Assembly (NCBI GenBank): GCA_030604885.1 | Contig: JAUVUZ010000001.1 | Location: forward strand, 203,278 to 267,277 | Reading direction: 5' to 3' | DNA length: 64,000 bases | Source: Alphaproteobacteria bacterium | GTDB taxonomy: Bacteria; Pseudomonadota; Alphaproteobacteria; Rhodospirillales; Rhodospirillaceae | Shown here: positions 6,258 to 14,166 of the stretch, one piece after another | How positions within the stretch are numbered: position 1 is the first letter of the stretch | How the letters are laid out: every line of letters starts with the position of its first letter | Program-made: the position numbers and the translations under genes | Notes under the pieces: model-generated | What the model saw: the letters and a program-made list of their open reading frames with translations, nothing else | Databases searched by the model: none | Told to the model about the DNA's origin: nothing

Positions 6258-8432
6258 TCATTCGGCTGCGACGAGAGCGACGTGCTCGTCTTCGGCCTCG
6301 GTGGCTTCGTCCTCGTCGCCATCGCCTGCCAGGAAGTCCGGCAGGGCCTCGCCGTCGCCGGCATCGCCATCGTCCGCGGCGTCACCGTCGAGTTCGACCA
6401 GGCGCAGCGGCTCGGGCAGCCAGCCGGTTTCGGCCAGCAGGCGTTCGGCTTCCTTCGCCATGTCGCCCTTCTTCAGATGCGCGATGAGTTGGGCGGCGCG
6501 TTCGCCCGCACCTTCGCGGACGGCTTCGAGGATGCGGGGCTTGGTGACGCGGCCGAGATAGTTGTCGACCGTGGGCCTCCAGCCGCCATCCGCTACCATG
6601 TCGAAGCCGGTGGCGCGGGCGATCCGGTCTGCACCGGACAGGCGGCGATCAAGGCCGAACTGCGAAACGCCGGAACCGCTGTGGGGGTTCGGCCGCTCGT
6701 AGAGGGCGTTGACGCCGTAGCTGACGCAATGGGCCAGCAGCGCCATCCGGCTCGCCTCGTCGAGCGCGGCGATCCAGTCCCAGGCCGCGCCTTCGTCGGA
6801 AGGAACATCGGCCTTCCAGGCGTCGAAGCGTTCGTCGATGGCCTTGGCCGAGGGCGTGTCGCTGAGATCGCTGCCCTGCACGCCAAGATGCGGCTGTCGC
6901 ACGCTGATCTCCATGCAGCCGGTCGGCGCTGCGTAGTGATAACGCTGCATGACCAGGCGGTGCAGGAGCGCGGTCATCGCGACATGCGGGTTATTGGCGA
7001 GCGCGTCGTGGAGCGCGAGCGTGCGATGGGCGGTGAGTTCGATCACGAGCCGTTCGGGGAGCGGCTTGATCGCGTCATCCTCGTCGTCCTCCGTATCGAC
7101 CGGCTCGCCGCCGATGGTGATGACGGCGCGCTGGACGCTGGCCTGGGCCGCGACCGCGCCGCTTTCGGCATCCGTCTCGCCATCGCCGGCTGCGTCCTCG
7201 CCATCGCCAGTGACGGGCGCCTCGTCCTCGGGACGGACGTAGCCGCGAGCGACGACAAGCTGGCCGGCGCGATCGATGCTGATGAAGACGCCCGCGCGGG
7301 CGATCTCGGCAGCGTCATAGATGGCCGGGCGCTTCTCGAAGACGCTCAACGCGGCCTCGATCTCGCCGAGGCGCGCGTCGATGTCATCGGGCAGCTCGTC
7401 GTAATCGGCGTGTTCCGCCTCGAGCCGCTCGTATTCCTCGCGCAGTGCCTCCCGAATGGCGCGATCCTCCTCGCTCAGATCGGGGAAGGTGGCGTTGAGG
7501 ACGCGAAGACCGCGATCATGGCCGTAAGGCAGATCGGTATCGATCTCGATCCACTTCCAGCCCTCCGCCGCGACTTCATCGGCGATGACCTTCAGCTTGT
7601 CCGAGACCAGCCGGTCCAGCAGCGCGGGGTTTTCCAGCCAGCCCTCGTCCTCGTCGGAGAACAGGTCGCGCAGCATCACGCCGCCGGCCTGCTCATAGGC
7701 TTCGACGCCGACGAACTGCGCGCGCTTGTCGTCAGTCGGCACGGTCGTTTCGGTGAGGAGGTCGCGAATGTACCAGGGCTGGCGATTGTGCGAACGCTGG
7801 ATCGCCTCCCAGACCTGTTCCTGACGGGCATGATCCGGGTTGACGGTGAACGCCTCCAGCATCGCCAGCGTCATCTCGCTGCGCGCATAAGCGTCCAGCA
7901 GGGACTGCGCGACGCGGGCGAGGCGGAGCCGCTGGCCAATGTAGCGCGGCGTGGTGCGATAGGCGTCGGCGACTTCCTCCTTCGACATGCCGCCGTCGAC
8001 CATGCGCTTGAACGCCTTGAACTGGTCGAGCGGATGCAGGGCGAGACGGACGACGTTCTCCGCGTAGGAATCGTCGACGGCCGAGGTCTTGGCGTTGGCT
8101 TTCTTGACCAAGCAGGGGACCAGCCCATCGGCCGGGAAGCGGCCCGCCGCGACAAGGCGGGCGATGGCGCGGTAACGCCGGCCGCCCGCCGGGGTCTCGA
8201 AATCGCCGGTCTCGACGCCGGCATCGTCGAGGATGGCACGGACATTGAGACCCATCACGAGGTCTTCGCGCCGGTCGATGTCATGGGTCAGCTCGTCGAG
8301 ACCGTTTTCGACGTCGATCTCGCGGACATTGCTGTCCGACAGCCGGATGCGGTTGAACGGAATGTCGCGCGAGCGGGAAAACTCGATCATCGCGACGACG
8401 GGGTTCTTCTTGCGGGAAGCGGCCTTGGCCAT
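6258..8432 (-). CDS. Large ParB/Spo0J-like protein
   Basis: This protein is 724 residues, far longer than chromosomal ParB (about 300). Residues about 20-120 carry a ParB nuclease-like fold (IPFNRIRLSDSNVREID, GGRRYRAI), followed by a helix-turn-helix segment (MSKEEVADAYRTTPRYIGQRLRLA) near 150-180. The rest is unique to the element type: a helical middle, an acidic Asp/Glu-rich linker near 410-450, and an acidic tail. Such ParB variants are standard in alphaproteobacterial integrative elements. With a PAPS-reductase-like gene directly upstream, the pair resembles the IbrA/IbrB arrangement. No ParA is visible, so partition is only one possible role. Confidence 0.85.
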   Translation of the reverse strand: MAKAASRKKNPVVAMIEFSRSRDIPFNRIRLSDSNVREIDVENGLDELTHDIDRREDLVMGLNVRAILDDAGVETGDFETPAGGRRYRAIARLVAAGRFPADGLVPCLVKKANAKTSAVDDSYAENVVRLALHPLDQFKAFKRMVDGGMSKEEVADAYRTTPRYIGQRLRLARVAQSLLDAYARSEMTLAMLEAFTVNPDHARQEQVWEAIQRSHNRQPWYIRDLLTETTVPTDDKRAQFVGVEAYEQAGGVMLRDLFSDEDEGWLENPALLDRLVSDKLKVIADEVAAEGWKWIEIDTDLPYGHDRGLRVLNATFPDLSEEDRAIREALREEYERLEAEHADYDELPDDIDARLGEIEAALSVFEKRPAIYDAAEIARAGVFISIDRAGQLVVARGYVRPEDEAPVTGDGEDAAGDGETDAESGAVAAQASVQRAVITIGGEPVDTEDDEDDAIKPLPERLVIELTAHRTLALHDALANNPHVAMTALLHRLVMQRYHYAAPTGCMEISVRQPHLGVQGSDLSDTPSAKAIDERFDAWKADVPSDEGAAWDWIAALDEASRMALLAHCVSYGVNALYERPNPHSGSGVSQFGLDRRLSGADRIARATGFDMVADGGWRPTVDNYLGRVTKPRILEAVREGAGERAAQLIAHLKKGDMAKEAERLLAETGWLPEPLRLVELDGDAADDGDAGDGEALPDFLAGDGDEDEATEAEDEHVALVAAE

Positions 8433-8520
8433 GGTCTTTGCTCCATGACGGACTCCGTGAGGCTCTCTCTCGGATCTCAATCCGTCACGAAGCGAAGCGC
8501 CGCCCTCTCACTCTAGGAGG
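8433..8520 (-). promoter_or_regulatory. Structured 5' leader, copy 4 (class A), before parB-like gene
   Basis: The outer stem in RNA is UCGUGACGGA/UCCGUCAUGG (plus 8481-8490 with 8443-8452), again enclosing exactly 28 nt. The inner hairpin is CCGAGAG/CUCACGG with loop AGAGC and one A-A mismatch. Compared with copies 2 and 5 several stem pairs change on both sides. CAUGG of the outer 3' arm can alternatively pair with CCAUG at the start codon (8430-8434). Confidence 0.65.
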
Positions 8521-8597
8521 GCAGCGCCACGCACCATGCTCGCCGGATTGGCGCAGACGCACACATCCGGCTTTCCGTATTTCCGGCTTTCAGCCGA

Positions 8598-9548
8598 TCA
8601 GATTCCGCACATTCCCTCACATTCGTTCTGCCAGAGATCGAGCTGGCCGTGATCGGCCGCCGTCGTCAGGTCCGCTTCCCCCAGCGGCACGGCGGAGCGG
8701 TGAAGATAGACTTCGCCACGAATGCCGCGCAGGCCGGTGCGGATCGTGGCGTCGAGCGACACGGCGTCGTCCCACGCCTCGGGATCTTGGTCGCGCAGGG
8801 TGCGCCACGCTGCATCCGAATGATACGGGCAGCCGATGCAGGCGCTCTTGGGAGGCAGCGGATAGTCGTGCCGCGCGAGCCAGCGCAGGCAATCGTTGCG
8901 GGTCATACCCCGCTCGATCAGCGGCCAGCGGTTGACCTGCCAGTCCTCGAAGGACGGCTTCATGCGAAGCGCCTCGTCGAGAGAAATACCGATCCACTGC
9001 TCGGCGACTGGCGATCCTGGCGAGCGCCGACCGGCTATGCCGAGTAGCTCGCGCACCTTCCGGCGGATCGGCACGATCTTGTAGGAAGAGGTGCATTGGC
9101 GGCGGATCATGCCGACGCCGATGCGCTCGGTCCTGAGAATGCGGGAGCCGACGGGAACAAGGTCGCCGTTCTCGTCCTCGTCATAGACGGGCAGTTCGGA
9201 GCCGGCGGGCGTGACCGTGCGGGTGAATGCCGGGATCGATGCCCATCGCTCACCGCGCGAGGCGGAGATGAGGTCTGCGCGCAAATCCCCGGCCGAGACG
9301 ATATGGACAGGGAACGGCAGGACGTTGGGCGATCGGAGCCAGGCCAGATGCTCATAAACCGCCTTCGGCTCCCAGCCGGTGTCGGCGAAGATCGCACAAT
9401 CCGGCATGGGGCCGATTTCACCATGCGCGGCCATCAGGGCGAGCGTGGTGGACTGGACGCCCGCGCCGAGACTGAGGACGCGCAACTGGATGTCGGCCGC
9501 GAGACCGGGATCGGGCGTGAAGCCGGGGAAAGCGAGCGCGTGCATCAT
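8598..9548 (-). CDS. PAPS reductase/adenine nucleotide alpha-hydrolase-like protein
   Basis: This protein of 316 residues has a PP-loop-type start, LSLGAGVQSTTLALMAA near residue 26, followed by a FADTGWEP strand, as in PAPS reductase and DndC-like enzymes. Cysteines occur in RRQCTSSYK (near 151), SACIGCPYHSD (near 238) and the C-terminal CEGMCGI, and could hold a metal or Fe-S centre. Its start overlaps the stop of ardC by ATGA, so it is co-translated with ArdC. The pairing with a ParB-like gene downstream recalls IbrAB. A nucleic acid-modifying or signalling role is inference; true assimilatory sulfate reduction is unlikely in this context. Confidence 0.8.
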   Translation of the reverse strand: MMHALAFPGFTPDPGLAADIQLRVLSLGAGVQSTTLALMAAHGEIGPMPDCAIFADTGWEPKAVYEHLAWLRSPNVLPFPVHIVSAGDLRADLISASRGERWASIPAFTRTVTPAGSELPVYDEDENGDLVPVGSRILRTERIGVGMIRRQCTSSYKIVPIRRKVRELLGIAGRRSPGSPVAEQWIGISLDEALRMKPSFEDWQVNRWPLIERGMTRNDCLRWLARHDYPLPPKSACIGCPYHSDAAWRTLRDQDPEAWDDAVSLDATIRTGLRGIRGEVYLHRSAVPLGEADLTTAADHGQLDLWQNECEGMCGI

Positions 9549-10498
9549 GCGGCCCTCCGCATGTCGTCGGCGTCGGGCAGGTTCTCGGCGTCCGGCTGGA
9601 AGGACAGGAGCCAGTCCGCCGCCTTGCTGGCCTGCGAGGCGGCGCGGACGATGGCGCGATTGTCCTCGCGCAGCACCTCCAGCCAGGAGCCGATATAGTC
9701 CGCATGGCGCACGGTCGGGACGATGCCGAGCGAGGCGCAGCAGAATGCGGAGATCAGTTCGGCCGTGATTTCCTCGACCGAATAGAGCTTCGTGCCGAAG
9801 GAGCCGGAGAGGTTCCGGTTCAGCCGGTGCGCTGCGCCGCTGGCGTGACCGAGTTCATGGAGCGCCGTCCGGTGCCAGTTGATCGGCTCGAAATAGGCGG
9901 CCGGCGGAGGCACTTGCACATAGTCGAGCGACGGCACGTAGAACGCCCTGTTGCCGCTGATACGGAAGTCGATGTCCGTCGCTTTGATGAGCGCCTCGAC
10001 CTTCGGCTCGATGAGGCCGGGCGGCGGAGGGGGCACGGCCGCCTCGATGTCATCGGGCAGGCCCTCGCATTGCGCCGTGTTGAACACCGAGAAGCGTTTC
10101 AGGAACGGGATCGCGTGGGCTTCCTCGCCGGCCTCATGGGCGCGGCGCTTCTCGTCCTCCGGCGTGAAGCGGTCGGCATAGACGACGGTGGTGCCGCGCT
10201 CGCCCTTGCGGACATTGCCGCCGAGCGAGAGGGCCTGACGAAAGGTGAGCCAGCCCTGGCCGGAGAAGCCATGTTGAACGACGGCGCCCCAGAGGATCAG
10301 AATGTTGATGCCACTGTAGCTACGGCCGGTGCTGGCGTTCTTCGGCAGGCCGAGCGGGGCCTTCGCCGCCGCGGTGCCCCATGGCTGGACCCAGGGGAGA
10401 CGTCCGGCTTCAAGCTCGGCGATGATTTTGCCGGTGATTTCGTCATAGAGGTTCGCCCGGTCGGCGCCGGTGCGAGGGGTGCGGTCATGTCTGGACAT
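9545..10498 (-). CDS. ardC: ArdC-type anti-restriction protein with zincin domain
   Basis: This protein of 317 residues has the ArdC N-terminal ssDNA-binding domain (LYDEITGKIIAELEAGRLPWVQPW; GLPKNASTGRSYSGIN), followed by a zincin-like metallopeptidase domain with the HELGHASG motif near residue 215 and a downstream Glu (EEITAEL). ArdC enters recipient cells with conjugated DNA and protects it from restriction. The gene heads a two-gene unit with the PAPS-reductase-like gene and is preceded by a class A leader. Both domains and the key residues are intact. Confidence 0.9.
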   Translation of the reverse strand: MSRHDRTPRTGADRANLYDEITGKIIAELEAGRLPWVQPWGTAAAKAPLGLPKNASTGRSYSGINILILWGAVVQHGFSGQGWLTFRQALSLGGNVRKGERGTTVVYADRFTPEDEKRRAHEAGEEAHAIPFLKRFSVFNTAQCEGLPDDIEAAVPPPPPGLIEPKVEALIKATDIDFRISGNRAFYVPSLDYVQVPPPAAYFEPINWHRTALHELGHASGAAHRLNRNLSGSFGTKLYSVEEITAELISAFCCASLGIVPTVRHADYIGSWLEVLREDNRAIVRAASQASKAADWLLSFQPDAENLPDADDMRRAA

Positions 10499-10584
10499 CG
10501 CGGTTCTCCGCGACGGGCGCCGGAAGCCTCTCTCCCAGCCCTCGACCCGTCACGGCAAACCCGTCCGCACTCTCACTCTAGGAT
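10499..10584 (-). promoter_or_regulatory. Structured 5' leader, copy 5 (class A), before ardC
   Basis: The outer RNA stem CCGUGACGGG/CCCGUCGCGG (plus 10546-10555 with 10508-10517) encloses 28 nt containing the hairpin CUGGGAG/CUUCCGG with loop AGAGG. CGCGG of the outer 3' arm can alternatively pair with CCGCG immediately before the ATG, closing a hairpin with an AGAA loop over the SD. The distal block TCCTAGAGTGAGAG is shared with copy 4. Confidence 0.65.
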
Positions 10585-10666
10585 TTCAGGCGCCGCGCTT
10601 TGCCCGAGCACCGCGTCCGCGTTGATGAGCCACACGTCGCGCATACGGTTGGGACAGGCTTTCTAA

Positions 10667-10924
10667 TCAGGCCACGCGCTCCGAGCGCCAGTTGCCGTCC
10701 TTGCCCTTGGCGAGCCGCCAGGTCTGTGCCGTGACCAGCGTCCCGCGCGCGGTGCGATAGTCGGGAACGGCGAGACGGATGGCATCGCCCTCGGCGTGCC
10801 ACTCCGCGATGACGGTGACGCCATCGCCGAACTCGACCAGGCAGTCGGGCGCGGCTTGCCCGTCATCGTCGACGGTCACGCGGCCCTTCCGAAAGGCGTG
10901 ACTATGAGGAAACAGGAATCGCAT
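10667..10924 (-). CDS. Hypothetical element protein, 85 aa
   Basis: This small protein of 85 residues is probably a single beta-rich domain (GDGVTVIAEWHAEGDAIRLAVPDY). It has a plausible AAGAAGG ribosome-binding site upstream of the ATG at 10924. No family is recognised. It stands alone between the 11086-11349 gene and leader copy 5. Confidence 0.5.
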   Translation of the reverse strand: MRFLFPHSHAFRKGRVTVDDDGQAAPDCLVEFGDGVTVIAEWHAEGDAIRLAVPDYRTARGTLVTAQTWRLAKGKDGNWRSERVA

Positions 10925-11085
10925 TCGGTCGCCTTCTTCTTCTCGGGCATCTCATGCTTTGACGATCGCGCGGGACGATCGCCTGCCATGGGGGCGTTGC
11001 GGGGTCTCCCCGCAGAAGGGGGTGTGCCGGTGACCTTGGCGCCGGCCAGGGGGAAGGCTTTCCCCCACCATCATGGATGCCGGAG

Positions 11086-11349
11086 CTATCGCATTTCCTC
11101 ATCGGCGATGGCCTGCACCACGTTCATGTCCATTTCCACGACAGGGGACAGGCGGGCGACCTCTGACGCGACCTTGGCCCAATGCCAGAACTCGGACCTG
11201 TTTCCCTGCGCGCGGCTGCGTGCGGCGAGGCGCTGCGCTTCATAATAGGCGTGATGGCCGTGCGTCGCGATCATCGCCCGCGCGTCCTGCTGCCAGCGTT
11301 GGCGAATCTGTCTTCGCTTATCGATCCAGGCGGCCAGACGGCGGAACAT
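11086..11349 (-). CDS. Hypothetical basic protein, 87 aa
   Basis: This protein of 87 residues is highly basic and aromatic at the N-terminus (FRRLAAWIDKRRQIRQRWQQDARAM) and helical throughout. It lies directly after the stop of the DUF1016 nuclease gene (11350) with no gap, so it is likely the third gene of the integrase-nuclease operon. No family is recognised with confidence; similar small proteins occur in plasmid-like regions of alphaproteobacteria. Confidence 0.6.
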   Translation of the reverse strand: MFRRLAAWIDKRRQIRQRWQQDARAMIATHGHHAYYEAQRLAARSRAQGNRSEFWHWAKVASEVARLSPVVEMDMNVVQAIADEEMR

Positions 11350-12708
11350 TCAGCCGTCCTTTCCGCCACGCGCCCGCAGCTCCCTCAGTTCCGCCAGGAA
11401 CGTCGTGCCGACATCGATCGCGCGCTGTGCGCTTGTCCCGTCCACATCGACACCATGCGAGGCTTCCAGCATGACGCGGAGCGAAGCGAGGAACGGTGTC
11501 GTACTGGCGGGTGCGATCTCGCGCTTCTGCAAGGCGCTCACCATTTCGCCGATACCGGCCGGTCGTTCCGGCGTGCCGCCATTGTCGATCAGGAAATCCC
11601 GCAAGGTCCGCTCGATCTCGATGCGCAGCTTGACGACGGACATGAGCGGAAATTCGCGCGCCAACTCCTCGACGGTCGGCAGGTCGCGTTGAAGCTGTGG
11701 CGGCAGGCCCGGCGACAGCCGGTATTGCGCGACGCCCATCGGCTTGCTGGTGTCGCGCAAGGTGTATTCGACGATCACCTCGTTGCGGCCCTTGCAGAGA
11801 ATGATGCCGATGGTCGGCTGGTCGTCCGGGTGACGGAGCTGGTCGTCAACGGCCGAGAGGTAGAAGTTCATCTTGCCCGCGAACTCGGGCTTGAAGTCCT
11901 CGATCTTCAGCTCGATCACCACGAAGCAGCGCAGACGGAGGTGATAGAAAAGCAGGTCGAGATAATAATCCTGACCGCCGACTTCGAGATGATACTGGCT
12001 CCCGACGAAGGCGAAGCCCTTGCCGAGTTCGAGGATCATCGCGCGCAGATGTTCGATCAGCCCGCGCTCCAGATCGCGTTCCAGCATGTCCGGGCCGAGC
12101 GAGAGGAAGTCGAAGGTGTATGGGTCTTTGAGAATCTGTTGGGCAAGCTCGGATTGCGCGGCCGGCAAGGTTCGTGAGAAATTGGTGAGCGCGCTGCCTT
12201 GGCGGACGAACAGATTGCTCTCGATCTGATGGACGAGGACGGGGCGCGTCCAGCCATGTTCGATGGCCTGTCGGGCATACCAGGCGCGTTCTTCGGGCGC
12301 CTTCACGGTATCGAGCAGGCTGACGTTATGGCCCCAGGGCAATTGTGCAACGACCCGTTGCACAATTTCGGGATCGGGCCAGGCATCGGCCAAGGCCCGC
12401 ATATATTTGAGGTTTCGGGAAGAAAGCCCGGTCATTTCGGGGAACGCCTGACGGAGATCCCCGGCCAGCCGGTCGACGACCTTGGCGCCCCAACCCTCGC
12501 GCTCCTGCCGGGTGAGAATATCCCGCCCGATGGTCCAGTAGAGCAGGATCATCTCGCGGTTGACCGACAGGCTGGCGCGATGCCGGGCTTCGATGATCCT
12601 TTGCTTCAGGTCGCCGACGAAGGCTGCATAGCTTTGCGGGTCGATGTCGGCGGCCGGCGCGGCTGTCCCGGCGCGACGCGGGGCGGGGGATTTGGGCGGT
12701 CGCGTCAT
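11350..12708 (-). CDS. DUF1016 (YhcG-type) PDDEXK nuclease
   Basis: This protein of 452 residues has an N-terminal helical DUF1016_N region (LYWTIGRDILTRQEREGWG) followed by the nuclease core. The PDDEXK residues are seen as D in DYYLDLLFYH and E-x-K in CFVVIELK (near residue 275-300), followed by KMNFYLSAVDD. The C-terminal 120 residues are extra. The ATG at 12708 overlaps the TGA of the integrase (TGATG), so the nuclease is translated with it. YhcG-type nucleases are widespread and some act in genome maintenance or defence; the role here is open. Confidence 0.85.
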   Translation of the reverse strand: MTRPPKSPAPRRAGTAAPAADIDPQSYAAFVGDLKQRIIEARHRASLSVNREMILLYWTIGRDILTRQEREGWGAKVVDRLAGDLRQAFPEMTGLSSRNLKYMRALADAWPDPEIVQRVVAQLPWGHNVSLLDTVKAPEERAWYARQAIEHGWTRPVLVHQIESNLFVRQGSALTNFSRTLPAAQSELAQQILKDPYTFDFLSLGPDMLERDLERGLIEHLRAMILELGKGFAFVGSQYHLEVGGQDYYLDLLFYHLRLRCFVVIELKIEDFKPEFAGKMNFYLSAVDDQLRHPDDQPTIGIILCKGRNEVIVEYTLRDTSKPMGVAQYRLSPGLPPQLQRDLPTVEELAREFPLMSVVKLRIEIERTLRDFLIDNGGTPERPAGIGEMVSALQKREIAPASTTPFLASLRVMLEASHGVDVDGTSAQRAIDVGTTFLAELRELRARGGKDG

Positions 12709-13949
12709 CACGCGGCCGCCTTCAGGCGCTTCTTCGCCAGCATGGCGCGGACGAACTTGTCCCACTTCGCCATGCCCGCGCGCTTCTCGACCATATAGTG
12801 CCAGCGGTCGTAATGCTTGGAGCTGACGTCCTGCAGCGCGTGGTTCTGGAGGCGATCGCGGATTTCCTTCGATATGCCCGCCTTGCCGGCGAGCGTCTTG
12901 AAGGTGCGGCGGAGATCGCGGTTCGTCGCATAGGGGATCACGCCGCGGTCCCGCTGACGCCAGACGAAGCTATAGAGCGTACCGTGGCTGACCGGCTTTG
13001 ACGGGTCTTTGGCCGACGGGAAATACCATCCCCATTCGTTCGGCGTGATCGACTCGATCAATTCGGCGGCGAGCAACGGCACTGGAACGGCGTGTGGCTG
13101 GTCGTTCTTGGTCTTCGACCAGTCGATGATCCGCTCCTTGGCGTCCCATTGATCGACATGCAGGCGCGCGATCTCCTCGACGCGCTGGCCGGTCAGCATG
13201 ATGATCTGCACGGCGCGCGGGTAGGACGGATGGACCGGCGTATCGGGGCATTCGAGCCAACGATAGAGCTGGACGAACTCATCCTCGTCGAGCCAGCGCG
13301 TGCCTTGGACCTTGGGCTCGGTCGGAATGCCTGTCGCTGGATTGAAGGGGATGCGGAAGCGGCGGGAGGACTGCTGCCGATAATCGTTGTCGGACTTCAT
13401 GCCCCAGGCGAAGGCGGCATGGAGATAGGAGCGCACATGGTCGGCCATCGACTTCGCGCCGCGATCGTAGATCGGGCGGATCAGCTCGATGATCTCCTCG
13501 GCCTCGATCTCGCGGGCGAGGCGATTGCGCCCAAGCGTGTCGGCGATCTTGTTGAGACCCTTTTCGGTCTCCTTCCAAGAAGGCTTCCCGGCGTCCTTGA
13601 GCGCGGCGACATAGCCCTCGAACAGATCGGCGACCGTGCCGGGGCGCGTGTCGGTGGCGATCTTGATGCTCCGGCCTTTCTGGATGACGTCGGCAAAGTC
13701 GCGCTTGAAGATTTCGCGGGCCTGGGCGAGCGACATTGAGGGATAGGCGCCGAGCTTCTTCTTCGTGCGCTTACCGTCGCGCCATTGTTGCGCCATCCAG
13801 TCGGCGGTGACGCGCTTCGGCATGGGCTTGAGAACGAGGACGAGACGGCCGGTGCCGCGTCCTTCGCCATCGGCGAGGTTTTCCTGCTTCTGGCTTATCT
13901 CGACGCGCTTGAGCGCATGTCGGATCGTGGTGTCGGTGAGTGCGGCCAT
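12708..13949 (-). CDS. int: Tyrosine recombinase/integrase of the radC-inserted element
   Basis: This protein of 413 residues has the P4-integrase layout: an N-terminal DUF4102-like arm (DGKRTKKKLGAYPSMSLAQAREI), a core-binding helical domain, and a catalytic domain. Visible catalytic residues are Arg in TGQRVEEI, Lys/His region SKTKNDQPHAVPV, Arg in RDLRRTF, and NHALQDVSSKHYDRW with the Tyr. The usual His of H-x-L-R is Arg here. A strong SD (AAGGAGG) precedes the ATG. It is the last gene before the split radC, as expected for an element integrase next to its attachment site. Confidence 0.93.
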   Translation of the reverse strand: MAALTDTTIRHALKRVEISQKQENLADGEGRGTGRLVLVLKPMPKRVTADWMAQQWRDGKRTKKKLGAYPSMSLAQAREIFKRDFADVIQKGRSIKIATDTRPGTVADLFEGYVAALKDAGKPSWKETEKGLNKIADTLGRNRLAREIEAEEIIELIRPIYDRGAKSMADHVRSYLHAAFAWGMKSDNDYRQQSSRRFRIPFNPATGIPTEPKVQGTRWLDEDEFVQLYRWLECPDTPVHPSYPRAVQIIMLTGQRVEEIARLHVDQWDAKERIIDWSKTKNDQPHAVPVPLLAAELIESITPNEWGWYFPSAKDPSKPVSHGTLYSFVWRQRDRGVIPYATNRDLRRTFKTLAGKAGISKEIRDRLQNHALQDVSSKHYDRWHYMVEKRAGMAKWDKFVRAMLAKKRLKAAA

Positions 13950-14135
13950 GGCGTTTCCTCCTTTCCGGGACTGGGATCGGTCGGGGAGAAACAGGGATCG
14001 CTTGCTGGGAGCGGAAGGCCGTTTGTTACCCCTCTTACAGCCCCCAATTTGCCAAAACCACCCCCACTACGCAAGGGCTAAAAATCACTAACTCCCTAGT
14101 GTTTCAACGTGCTTGAGCGTGATCGAGCGGGATCA

Positions 14136-14166
14136 AAATCAGTGAGTGGGGTGATTGTGCACCATG
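14136..14166. other. Attachment site (element/radC junction)
   Basis: Sequence identity with radC ends in the codons for HNHP; the following codons (TH-stop) belong to the element. The core probably lies in the GTGCACAATCACCCC block on the minus strand. The partner site, with the 3' part of radC, is expected left of the window. Exact core limits cannot be set without the other end. Confidence 0.7.

Noticed and set aside
11049..11066. GGGGGAA/TTCCCCC hairpin in the gap 10925-11085
   Set aside because: It has no T-run on the minus strand and no repeat elsewhere; it cannot be called a terminator with confidence.
1..14138. A complete conjugative element
   Set aside because: No relaxase, coupling protein or type IV secretion gene is in the window; transfer functions can only be presumed to lie further left.
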